Of a stretch of 64,000 nucleotides of DNA, positions 1 to 8,116 are shown piece after piece. The translations under genes were made by a program, and so were the position numbers. The notes under the pieces are model-generated. The model was not told where the DNA came from. It was given only the letters and a program-made list of their open reading frames with translations, and ran no database searches. Origin of the DNA: Candidatus Altimarinota bacterium. Its GTDB lineage: Bacteria > Patescibacteriota > Gracilibacteria > UBA4473. The stretch is taken from positions 62,001 to 126,000 of the forward strand of contig JAGLIF010000011.1 in assembly GCA_023143095.1 (NCBI GenBank), read 5' to 3'. The first letter of the stretch is position 1; every line of letters begins with the position of its first letter.

Positions 1-457
1 TGTCATCGAGTTCAGGATTTTCTTTTTGAACTTTATATATTTGATCGGCAAAAACATTTAATAATATTTCAGAATCAGATTTAGTTCGTAAATGACGACA
101 ATATGTTTTTTGTATTTTCTCTCTTAAATCGTTAGTATTGGTTAAATTTCCATTATGTACGAGATATATCCCAAATGGAGCATTTACAAAAAATGGTTGA
201 GCTTCTTTTGCATTAAGACTGCCTGCGGTGGGATATCTCACATGACCAAGTCCGACTTTCCCTTTTAATTCTTGGATGTCAGCATATTTGAATACATCTT
301 TTATAAGACCACTATTTTTTTTCTCATAAAAAAATTCATCGTCAAAAGTGACAATACCAGCAGCATCTTGACCTCGATGTTGGAGCATGAGCAGACCGTC
401 ATAAATTTCAGTGAAACAGCTATCTTTTCGTTTTGAAATGCCGATGATTCCACACAT
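1..457 (-). CDS. purF: Amidophosphoribosyltransferase, N-terminal part (runs off the left edge)
   Basis: This enzyme makes phosphoribosylamine from PRPP and glutamine, the first committed step of de novo purine synthesis in the cytosol. About 152 N-terminal codons lie in the window and the 3' part is outside it. The minus-strand frame opens with MCGIIG, so Cys2 is in place as the Ntn-hydrolase nucleophile of the glutamine amidotransferase domain. It continues with LQHRGQDAAG, GLGHVRYPTAG and LVHNGNL, all hallmarks of PurF. The ATG at 457 is fixed because Cys2 must follow it. It lies 98 nt downstream of the TPR gene on the same strand. A second purine gene, purD, is at 34206-35540. No Shine-Dalgarno site precedes the start; a T-rich leader with TTTTTTATCC does. 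The family call is firm. Confidence 0.93.
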   Translation of the reverse strand, partial: MCGIIGISKRKDSCFTEIYDGLLMLQHRGQDAAGIVTFDDEFFYEKKNSGLIKDVFKYADIQELKGKVGLGHVRYPTAGSLNAKEAQPFFVNAPFGIYLVHNGNLTNTNDLREKIQKTYCRHLRTKSDSEILLNVFADQIYKVQKENPELDD

Positions 458-555
458 ATTTTTGAGGATAAAAAAGACAAAAGAATTTTAGGAAGAAAAT
501 TATTTTTGTAAATTGCAAATTTGTAGAAATAAAAGAATATGTTATTTCAATCCCA

Positions 556-2106
556 TTAAGGAGAATGTTCAGGCATTTTTGGTGCTTCTGGTGTTATTGG
601 TTTTTCATTTTGAATGAGTAGTTCATTATATTTTTCAGCGGCTAGATTTACAAGGGAAGAGAAATTTTTATATTTTTTTCCTAACTCATAGCTTTTTTGA
701 TACATTTGAATTGCACTCTCAAATTCCTTTTTTTCTTCGTAAAGTAGTCCCAAATTTAAAAATGTTCTTGGATTTTCTGATTCAAGTTCTTTGGCTTTAT
801 TGAGAATATTCTCAGCTTCTAAAAAGTTTTTATTAGCAATAAGTGCCCAAGCATGAATATTCATAGCAAATACATCGTTTTCATTTTTGGATAGGAGAAT
901 TTTTGTGAATTTCAACGCTATTTCAGGTTTCTTTACTAAATCAACAGCTGTATGTACTGCTGCAACAAATTTTTCTGGTTTAGAATCATACTCCAAAAGT
1001 TCTTCGTAAAGGGTTAGTACTCGGTCGAATTTTTTTTGTCGAGCAAAAATTTCGACTAATTTCCAACGAACTTCTTCTGAAAATTTAAAGTCATATTCGA
1101 GAGATTTTTCGAAGAAAAGAGCTGCTTCACTATAGTTTTTTTGTTCATAAAGGGCTAAGGCTAGAAAATAATGGATTTCAGGACGAATTGGATCTAGTTC
1201 GTAGGCGTGACGGAAATCGTTAAGTGCATTTTCAAAATCTTGTGCTAGAAACTGGGCGTATCCACGAAGAATCCATCCATCAATATAACCAATGTCTTCT
1301 TTTATGGCGGCATCTGCGAATTCTTTGGCTAGAATTGCTTCATTGTTTTCTGCTAAAACTTTAGATAATTTTGCAAATAGGTGTGCATTTTTTCCTTCAT
1401 GGAGATTTTCAAATTCTTCATAAACAACGGCAAAATCCTTTATTTTTTTTGTAAATTCTTGTTGTAATATGTTTTTGGAATTTGTATTGGTTGATGTTAT
1501 TCCTTCCTCCGTTATTTGAAATTCTTTTGTTTTGCTTGAAAGCTTTTCTAGTTCTTTTAGAATTTTTTTGGATTCGATGTGGTTATTTTGTAATGACAAA
1601 AGTACGGCATGATAGAATTTTAGGTCTTGTGGAAGATCTTTAGTGTTTTTGAATAAATCGAGACTTTCTGCGAATTTTTTTTCGTTTATCCATTTTCGTA
1701 TTTGTATGATTAAAATATAAGGATTGTTTTTAAAATTTTCTTGGAGATTGGTTAATAGATTATCTAGTTTTTTTATATCATTTGATTGAATATAGATTTC
1801 TCCTAAGAGTAAATAAGGTTCTATGAAATCGGGTTTTTCTTTTATGGCTTCAGTTAATTCAAGTGTAGCAAGGGTAAAGTAACCTTTATTGATTAAATCT
1901 TTTGCTTTGCGAATACGGCCAAGGTATGAAGTTTTTCTTGGAATACCTTTTGTTGTTTGTGTGGTTCTTTTGATATCGGAAATCATTTTTTTTGAGAAAA
2001 TCTTTTTTATTTCTATTTGATAAATCCAATAAAAACTTCCTAAGATGATGATAACAAAGGAGATTGATAGAGTATGAAACAGATGTTTTTTCCAGAATTT
2101 TTTCAT
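556..2106 (-). CDS. Membrane-anchored TPR-repeat protein
   Basis: A 516-residue protein with one hydrophobic segment near the N-terminus (about residues 11-28) preceded by Lys/His-rich residues, so probably an inner-membrane anchor with the rest outside. From about residue 60 to 500 it is a run of tetratricopeptide helices. Units with the usual alternation of small and aromatic residues can be read at GYFTLATLELTEAI, NALNDFRHAYELDP, EAALFFEKSLEY, EAENILNKAKEL and SAIQMYQKSYELG. TPR proteins are scaffolds for protein assembly, and no catalytic motif is visible. The C-terminus is Pro-rich. Its upstream region (2107-2369) holds a leader motif and one copy of a 45-bp dispersed repeat. The partner and pathway are unknown. 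Confidence 0.8.
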   Translation of the reverse strand: MKKFWKKHLFHTLSISFVIIILGSFYWIYQIEIKKIFSKKMISDIKRTTQTTKGIPRKTSYLGRIRKAKDLINKGYFTLATLELTEAIKEKPDFIEPYLLLGEIYIQSNDIKKLDNLLTNLQENFKNNPYILIIQIRKWINEKKFAESLDLFKNTKDLPQDLKFYHAVLLSLQNNHIESKKILKELEKLSSKTKEFQITEEGITSTNTNSKNILQQEFTKKIKDFAVVYEEFENLHEGKNAHLFAKLSKVLAENNEAILAKEFADAAIKEDIGYIDGWILRGYAQFLAQDFENALNDFRHAYELDPIRPEIHYFLALALYEQKNYSEAALFFEKSLEYDFKFSEEVRWKLVEIFARQKKFDRVLTLYEELLEYDSKPEKFVAAVHTAVDLVKKPEIALKFTKILLSKNENDVFAMNIHAWALIANKNFLEAENILNKAKELESENPRTFLNLGLLYEEKKEFESAIQMYQKSYELGKKYKNFSSLVNLAAEKYNELLIQNEKPITPEAPKMPEHSP

Positions 2107-2201
2107 CGTGATTTATGTTAAGGAAACGATGATAAAAAACAAAATATAAAATTATAAAAAGATTTTAAATAATTTTTATCTCAAAAATCCTTTTGGTAGG
2201 G

Positions 2202-2246
2202 GACTATCAAAAAAAATTTGTTCAATAAAATTTATATCAAAATCTT
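2202..2246. repeat. 45-bp dispersed repeat, copy 1 of 3
   Basis: This sequence aligns without gaps over 45 positions to 45958-46002 and 59201-59245. The core begins GACTATCAAAAAAAA, has a central TTTGTTC and ends TATCAAAATCTT. The two ATCAAAA blocks are about three helical turns apart. It lies 96 bp upstream of the leftward TPR gene and before the rightward tRNA-His promoter. Its function is unknown. Confidence 0.75.
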
Positions 2247-2322
2247 AATTTTTTTCTTACGAGTATATTAAGTTAGTGTTTTCTTAAAAAGTTTATTTTT
2301 TTTCTTCTCTTTTTGAAAATAG

Positions 2323-2350
2323 TTGCGAAAAAAAAAAACCTTTTTAAAAT
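2323..2350 (+). promoter_or_regulatory. Promoter of tRNA-His
   Basis: TTGCGA at 2323-2328 and TAAAAT at 2345-2350 are separated by 16 bp. The predicted transcript start near 2357 is about 13 nt before the mature tRNA 5' end. This is a sigma70-type call from sequence only. Confidence 0.55.
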
Positions 2351-2369
2351 TACTTGGCTTTTTTAGCAC

Positions 2370-2445
2370 GGCGAATGTAGCTCAGTGGTAGAGCAGCGGA
2401 TTGTGGTTCCGCTGGCCGTGGGTTCGATCCCCATCGTTCGCCCCA
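2370..2445 (+). tRNA. tRNA-His (anticodon GTG)
   Basis: A full cloverleaf can be drawn. The acceptor stem is GCGAATG/CGTTCGC, the D stem GCTC/GAGC, the anticodon stem GCGGA/TCCGC with loop TTGTGGT, the T stem GTGGG/CCCAT, and CCA is encoded at 2443-2445. The anticodon GTG reads His codons. The extra G at 2370 opposite C at 2442 provides the G-1:C73 pair that histidyl-tRNA synthetase requires, which confirms identity. It stands alone between its own promoter and terminator. Confidence 0.97.
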
Positions 2446-2461
2446 TTTTTAAAATTGGAAA

Positions 2462-2495
2462 AAGGTCTTGAAATTATTATCAAGACCTTGTTTTC
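2462..2495 (+). terminator. Rho-independent terminator after tRNA-His
   Basis: A perfect 10-bp stem, AAGGTCTTGA (2462-2471) with TCAAGACCTT (2480-2489), has an 8-nt loop and is followed by GTTTTCT. It ends the single-tRNA transcript. Confidence 0.85.
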
Positions 2496-2555
2496 TATTA
2501 CAACATAATTAGACTTTTATGTAAACTTAACTTACTCGTTCTTTTAATGTATTTA

Positions 2556-2564
2556 TGCTAAAAT
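2556..2564 (+). promoter_or_regulatory. Extended -10 promoter just upstream of the 1791-residue gene
   Basis: TGCTAAAAT fits an extended -10 (TGn plus TAAAAT). No good -35 is seen. The expected transcript start is near 2571 and the ATG is at 2576, so the mRNA would be almost leaderless. A matching TTATGCTACAAT lies upstream of galU at 25309-25319. Confidence 0.5.
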
Positions 2565-2575
2565 ACCCGGAATAA

Positions 2576-5500
2576 ATGAAGATTTTAAAAGAAAAATTTC
2601 GAAATTTTGAAAACGATAAGTTTCATCGATTTGTTTTTAATGTTGAAACAAGTTCTGAAGAACATGATTTTTCACAAAATTCATTTTTATCAGGAAAAGA
2701 TCGTGGAATTTTAGATGAAGAAGGTAAGAAAGAGGAGTTAGAAAGTATTTTAAGTAATCCAATTAAGTTTTCTTTTCGAGATATTCGTTTTTTAGAAAAG
2801 AATATTGAGTTGGTAGAACAAGATCTTTCTCTCAAAAAGAAACTGCAGGATACTGCTATTTATTTTTTGAGTTTAGCTCAATCAGATATTGTAAAGAAGA
2901 TGCCTCCAAGGATTTTATATGAGATTATTGGTTCAAGCAAAATTCGATGCTTGTTGCCATTGAAACTGGAAGAAACCATGCAGAAGGTAGTTGATCAAGA
3001 TTTAAAGACTCTTGTACAAAAAGAATCATTTAATTGGTCAACGCAGGAAACAGCACAAGTTTGTTCTCTATATCGTCATTTGCGTAAGAAATACACATTA
3101 GGGGGAAAACTCAATCCGCTTTTTAGTCAAATAACTGAAAAATTGACTCAAAAAGCTATGGATTTTGCAATGAGAAATGTTGAAGGGGAGGGAAGAACTG
3201 TTTCTGGAAAAAAAGAATTAGAAACACATGAAAAATTGCTTTTATGGGAAATTAGAAAGATTTTGCCTTCAGAAGTTTGGGCAGAAATAGAATATTCTCA
3301 TGATGTAACTGCTATTGGTGAAATGGAAGCTAGTAAATTATTGGATCAGATTTGTAGTAATGAAATGCAAAATAATCCTGACTTGATTCTACTTTGGGAC
3401 AGTTTGGAGGAACTTGCGAGTGAACCAGATGCTTATTTTAATCTATCAGAAAAAAATAAAACAAAATTACGCTCGATTGTGCTTCGTGGGAATGCTGCGC
3501 AGTTTTTATTTGGTATTAAAGGACAAACAATTTTACTTCCACAACATTTAAAAGCACTTAAATCATTGAAATCAGATGAAGAATTGCAAGAGGCGATTTC
3601 TAAAGGATCAGAGTTTAGTAATCAGCTCATAAAGCAACGAGAAAAGAAAGATGAAAAAGCATTGAAACGATATGAGAGAGAGATTGAGGAATTGATGAAG
3701 GAAATTAAAGTTATAGAAAAAAAAGAACTTCCAACAATTCTTTCTTCGCTTACAGAAGCAGAAAAGAGTAAATATAATGATGCACAGACTACGCTAAAAG
3801 ATAAATGGGAAAGAAAATTTTTGTTGATTTTTAAGGATGTAAAATTAGCGTTTAATGGAGAAAATGACTTTGAGACTTTTTTAAAACAGTATTTTGATGC
3901 TTATGAAAGGGATGAAACGGAGGGACCTTCTGAAAGACGAATAAAGTTGTGTGAGCAGATTGTGCGTAAGTTAAAAGAACTGTCAGAGTTTGTGGTTCAA
4001 GAAGATCAAGTAGAGGAGAAAGATAAGGTGCGTGCTAGAGCTGGAAAAGCGATTCGAAAATCTGAAAATATTCAACTTTTAGAAAGATTTGAGGAAATTT
4101 TGCAGGAAATCAAAGAAAAACAAATTGATTTTGATAATGCGAAAAAGGAAATAAAAACTCTTTCAAAGACACCGATAAATGATGTGTTAAATGATCTTCA
4201 GAAAAAGAAAAAAGAGATTGATCAAAAGTATGCGAGTAAGGCCATTGAGGATGATTTTTTGGCAGAGCTTGTGGATCATTTCGCAAAACCAAAAGAGAAA
4301 GCAATAGAAATTGATGACAATTATTGGAAAAGTTTAAAGAATCGAATTGAAAAACATCAATTGCATGCGGCTGATTTGGAGGTGTTATGGGATGAAGAAT
4401 ATGCAAATGATGCTGATGATTCGAATAATATAACAGAGTCTGAACGAGCGTTAGAATTTCGAGATCGTTTTAAAGAGGTGCTCAATGTACAACTGGAAAA
4501 AATCCAGTTAGATGAAGATCAGATTATTGGCAATTCGGAAGATCGTTTTGCTCCTTGGATTGAAAAAGTGAATCGATATCTAAGTATTGGAAAATTAACA
4601 AAGGAATTGGAACGGCAGGGTATTTCTATACCCAATAAAAATCCTCAAATTGTTTCAGAGTTAATTCATGGAGCAATCAACTACTATAAGAAAGATATTT
4701 TGGCAGGATTAGATGTGAAGTTGAAAAATTCTTCAGGATTAGATCTTGAAGAAAGACAACAATTTATCAATCAACTTCGATTACATCATAAAATTTCGAC
4801 ACCACAAGAAATTCGAGAAATCGATTCAGCTTATAACAGATATTTTAATTTGCGGAGAAATAGTGGAAAAGATATGCAGGAGGAACGAAATAAAATGGAT
4901 GGAGTGCTCTCTACGGTTTTTGAAAAAAATATTTCAGAGATTTTAGAGGATGTTTTGGATCCTGAATTACATCGGAATGAACGGGAGGAAGTAGCTAAAC
5001 AGTTACTGGGTCCGATTCCAAAAGATTTGGGACAAACAGAGGAGCAGTTTATCATGAGTACATTAGATTCAAAACTTAATAAAACTTTATCTGAAAAAGA
5101 GAGAAATAAAATTTTAAAACAAGTTCAAATCTTACGAGCATTCAATAAAAACAAAGAGTGGTTGAATGAAGGAAGCGGTTTATTTCCAGGAAGAGAAAAA
5201 TTGAATGAAGCACGATTGCAAATGGAACCGGTTCGATCAGAAGTAAACAAACTTCTTTCTGTGTTTTCAGACAAACTTTTTGGAGTAAAAAGTTTGTGTA
5301 AAACAGAGGGAAATGAGAAGAAAATAAAAATTGCTTTTATTGAGTTTTTTACGCTTTGGAAAAACGAAATAAGAGGGGAGTTTAAAAAGTTAATAGAAGA
5401 AGTGAAGGAAGAATGTTTACGACTTTTCAATGAGCCTAAATTTAAAGATTTTTTTGAAGTTTATTTTAGTGATTTAAGTGAGATTTTTGAGAAGATGGAC

Positions 5501-7951
5501 GAAACGATGGTAGAAATGGAAACAAATTTTGAATCAGGATATTGGTTTACTGGGGAAGAAAAAGCATTTTATCTTTTAGGATTAGGGAAGGATTGGTTTT
5601 ATAAATATCTTAATTTTCGAGATGGTTTTTGGGCAGGAACAGAAGAAGCCATTTCAAAACAATTTAATTCCCAAGCCGACACAGTGATTTGTTTGAAGGA
5701 TTGGGGACTTTTTGACGATGAGTATGATGAAGATGGGAATTTAGTTAAATCAGGAGAAAGTAAAGCAAAAGAAAAATTTAATAAATTGCAATCGGAATTT
5801 AATGAAGAATATATTCAATTTCGGGATAGTTTGAAATTTGTAAAATCTGTTATAGAAAAGGATATCGATGTATTGAATGATGATAAATTTTTTGTTAAAT
5901 ATAAAGTTGATAAAAATTCAGTGGAAGAGCTTTTGGTTGCTTATGATAAAAACTTGTTGGATTTTGAAAGTTTGTGGCAGCAATTTCAGACACCAGATTT
6001 TTTTACCAGATGGTTAGAGCGATACAATGAAAATGCGGAATCAAGAGCAGAAGCATTGAATGATTTTTGTGAATGGGAGAATTTAACGAAAACAGTAAAA
6101 GAAGTTGAACTACATACGAAAGGGATGAAAGAATGGCTTAAAAATGCTGTGGATTGGAAAAATAAATCTAATTTTTTTGGGAATGGAGGAATTTTTGGAA
6201 TAGGATATAATATTACTTCCCAAAATTTTTCATTAAACGATGTTTTTGAGATTATCAAAAAAACGATTGAAAATATTAATACGCAGTGGCAGAGAAGATC
6301 AGATCGAGCCGTAGCAGGGATAGGGAAACAAGTGTTTGGGAATACTTTTATCGGAAAAGAATTTCAAAGAATGAGTGAAGAGTCTGAATCTCAAAGAGTC
6401 AAACAATTTGAGGAAGGTTATCATGATTTGACTGCTTGGGATATTCGAGCGGCAATGTATAGGTCTAATGATAAAGATGAGGTTCGTGCTTGTGTTAACA
6501 TGTTGAAAGAAAAAGGATTTTTCAAATGGGATGATCCAGAATTTTGGAGGGTGCTTATGCGATTTCAAAATAATGTGTCTTTTAATATTCCAGAAGATAT
6601 GAATCTGGCCGCGACAGATCTTAAAGATAAAATCAAAAATGCTTGTGAAACAGTCTGGTCTCGAGAAATATATCGTCAATGGGAAACAAGTTATGAGGAT
6701 GATTTGAAAAAAGCTAAATCTGGATGGAGTCGGGAATTTGCTGATCTTGAACAACAAGGTGGCGAACGAGGGCGAATTTTATCTGAAATGCTTCAAAAAT
6801 GGAGTCGAGGAGATGCGAAAGAGGTGGATCCATCGAAGTATGAATCTTTTCTTTTTGAAGCTTTTAAAAAAGGAAAAATGAATACGCAGCCAGATAAGAG
6901 GTGGTATTTTTTGGTTAAAGGGGTTTCTACTAGAAATCCTCAAGGACAAGCTTTGCTTTCAAAAGAGATTTTTTCAAGGATAAATGATGAATTTTTGTCA
7001 GGTTTTCCTTTTGTTGATTTTTTTACGGATGAAGGATCTTGGAAATTGAATGGAAGAATTGTTCCACCTAATACGAAGGGAGCAATTCAACGACCTTGGA
7101 AATATGATGATTATTTAGCTTGGGGTGAGTTCTTGGGTGATGCGGGTGGGTCATTTAGTCCAAATGCTGAACCAGCATATACTAAAACAAAAGATTTTTT
7201 CTATCATTATATTCTTCAATCTGATCAGGCTGTAGATCGAGCTGGAAGGATGCATAGAGTTGCTGGTGGAGAAGGAGATCATGATGATGGGCAAAGTTAC
7301 TTTGCAGCTTGGACGCAAAATCAAGTTTTACAAACATTAGCATCTAGATCAGAAGGAACACAACAGGTAACGAACGATATGTGGAGACAATTTTTGAATG
7401 GTTTTGATGTGTATATGGAAGAAATGAGAAAATATATTCGACAAGGAGATTCTGAATATGGGGAAGATGAGAATTGGCAAAAAAGAAGAAAGGAGACATT
7501 ATTGAGGGTGGGAGATAGATTGAGAGTTGCTTTTACAGCTACACAGGTACTTCAGGGTAATAAAAACACCATGAATCAGACACCTTTAGTATTTGATAAA
7601 AGAGAATGGGAGAAGGATACGACTTCTGGTTATTGTCCAAAAGCAGATTCTAGTCGAAAGAATATCAATAATTTTATGCGAGAAATTTTGTTAAAAAAAG
7701 GTAATTTGGATGAGTATGAAAGTATTTTTGATTATAAGGGAAGTGAAATTTCATTAGACAAAATAAAAAGAGAAGAAAATGAGACATGGAAAGAGAAAAA
7801 TAAATTGGCAGAAAAAATTCTTAGTGGAGAAGGGGGAAGTACATATTTTATGGATACAGAAGTTATTTGGGAAACACTCAGGGAGTATAAAGGAATTGAG
7901 AATACTAGTTCAGTGCAGACTTTTTATGGTAAATACGATAACGCGGTATAA
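2576..7951 (+). CDS. Giant coiled-coil protein of unknown function (1791 aa)
   Basis: I do not recognise this family. The protein has no signal peptide or membrane segment, so it is probably cytoplasmic. It is rich in Lys, Glu, Asn and aromatic residues. The N-terminal two thirds is largely helical with charged coiled-coil stretches (for example around residues 350-400 and 500-560). The last 450 residues are Trp-rich and look globular, with segments such as WYFLVKGVSTRNPQGQ, YDDYLAWGEFLGDAGG and GGEGDHDDGQSYFAAW. The ATG at 2576 follows an extended -10 by only about 12 nt and has no Shine-Dalgarno site. It is a single gene, separated by 165 bp from the giant exported protein. Length and style resemble the 669-residue protein at 43886-45895, but I see no clear shared domain. 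Base composition matches its neighbours. Confidence 0.8.
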   Translation: MKILKEKFRNFENDKFHRFVFNVETSSEEHDFSQNSFLSGKDRGILDEEGKKEELESILSNPIKFSFRDIRFLEKNIELVEQDLSLKKKLQDTAIYFLSLAQSDIVKKMPPRILYEIIGSSKIRCLLPLKLEETMQKVVDQDLKTLVQKESFNWSTQETAQVCSLYRHLRKKYTLGGKLNPLFSQITEKLTQKAMDFAMRNVEGEGRTVSGKKELETHEKLLLWEIRKILPSEVWAEIEYSHDVTAIGEMEASKLLDQICSNEMQNNPDLILLWDSLEELASEPDAYFNLSEKNKTKLRSIVLRGNAAQFLFGIKGQTILLPQHLKALKSLKSDEELQEAISKGSEFSNQLIKQREKKDEKALKRYEREIEELMKEIKVIEKKELPTILSSLTEAEKSKYNDAQTTLKDKWERKFLLIFKDVKLAFNGENDFETFLKQYFDAYERDETEGPSERRIKLCEQIVRKLKELSEFVVQEDQVEEKDKVRARAGKAIRKSENIQLLERFEEILQEIKEKQIDFDNAKKEIKTLSKTPINDVLNDLQKKKKEIDQKYASKAIEDDFLAELVDHFAKPKEKAIEIDDNYWKSLKNRIEKHQLHAADLEVLWDEEYANDADDSNNITESERALEFRDRFKEVLNVQLEKIQLDEDQIIGNSEDRFAPWIEKVNRYLSIGKLTKELERQGISIPNKNPQIVSELIHGAINYYKKDILAGLDVKLKNSSGLDLEERQQFINQLRLHHKISTPQEIREIDSAYNRYFNLRRNSGKDMQEERNKMDGVLSTVFEKNISEILEDVLDPELHRNEREEVAKQLLGPIPKDLGQTEEQFIMSTLDSKLNKTLSEKERNKILKQVQILRAFNKNKEWLNEGSGLFPGREKLNEARLQMEPVRSEVNKLLSVFSDKLFGVKSLCKTEGNEKKIKIAFIEFFTLWKNEIRGEFKKLIEEVKEECLRLFNEPKFKDFFEVYFSDLSEIFEKMDETMVEMETNFESGYWFTGEEKAFYLLGLGKDWFYKYLNFRDGFWAGTEEAISKQFNSQADTVICLKDWGLFDDEYDEDGNLVKSGESKAKEKFNKLQSEFNEEYIQFRDSLKFVKSVIEKDIDVLNDDKFFVKYKVDKNSVEELLVAYDKNLLDFESLWQQFQTPDFFTRWLERYNENAESRAEALNDFCEWENLTKTVKEVELHTKGMKEWLKNAVDWKNKSNFFGNGGIFGIGYNITSQNFSLNDVFEIIKKTIENINTQWQRRSDRAVAGIGKQVFGNTFIGKEFQRMSEESESQRVKQFEEGYHDLTAWDIRAAMYRSNDKDEVRACVNMLKEKGFFKWDDPEFWRVLMRFQNNVSFNIPEDMNLAATDLKDKIKNACETVWSREIYRQWETSYEDDLKKAKSGWSREFADLEQQGGERGRILSEMLQKWSRGDAKEVDPSKYESFLFEAFKKGKMNTQPDKRWYFLVKGVSTRNPQGQALLSKEIFSRINDEFLSGFPFVDFFTDEGSWKLNGRIVPPNTKGAIQRPWKYDDYLAWGEFLGDAGGSFSPNAEPAYTKTKDFFYHYILQSDQAVDRAGRMHRVAGGEGDHDDGQSYFAAWTQNQVLQTLASRSEGTQQVTNDMWRQFLNGFDVYMEEMRKYIRQGDSEYGEDENWQKRRKETLLRVGDRLRVAFTATQVLQGNKNTMNQTPLVFDKREWEKDTTSGYCPKADSSRKNINNFMREILLKKGNLDEYESIFDYKGSEISLDKIKREENETWKEKNKLAEKILSGEGGSTYFMDTEVIWETLREYKGIENTSSVQTFYGKYDNAV

Positions 7952-8116
7952 TAATAAATTCTACCAATGCTATTTCGCAGAGGTTCAGTAAAACTGCAAG
8001 CTTTTTTTATTGAAATTTTATGTTAAAAATTTCATTATATAATGGATTTAAAATTCACAAAGAGTAGTGCTTTTATGCTTAAGTTGAATCAGTAAAGATT
8101 TACTCATAGATATTTA

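Noticed and set aside
4110-4406. Leftward open frames inside the giant genes (for example here and 6299-6757)
   Set aside because: They are shadows of coding DNA: antisense to long well-formed genes, without start signals.
2576-7951. 1791-residue protein as a phage tape-measure protein
   Set aside because: No phage head, tail or lysis genes nearby, and no hydrophobic tape-measure segments.
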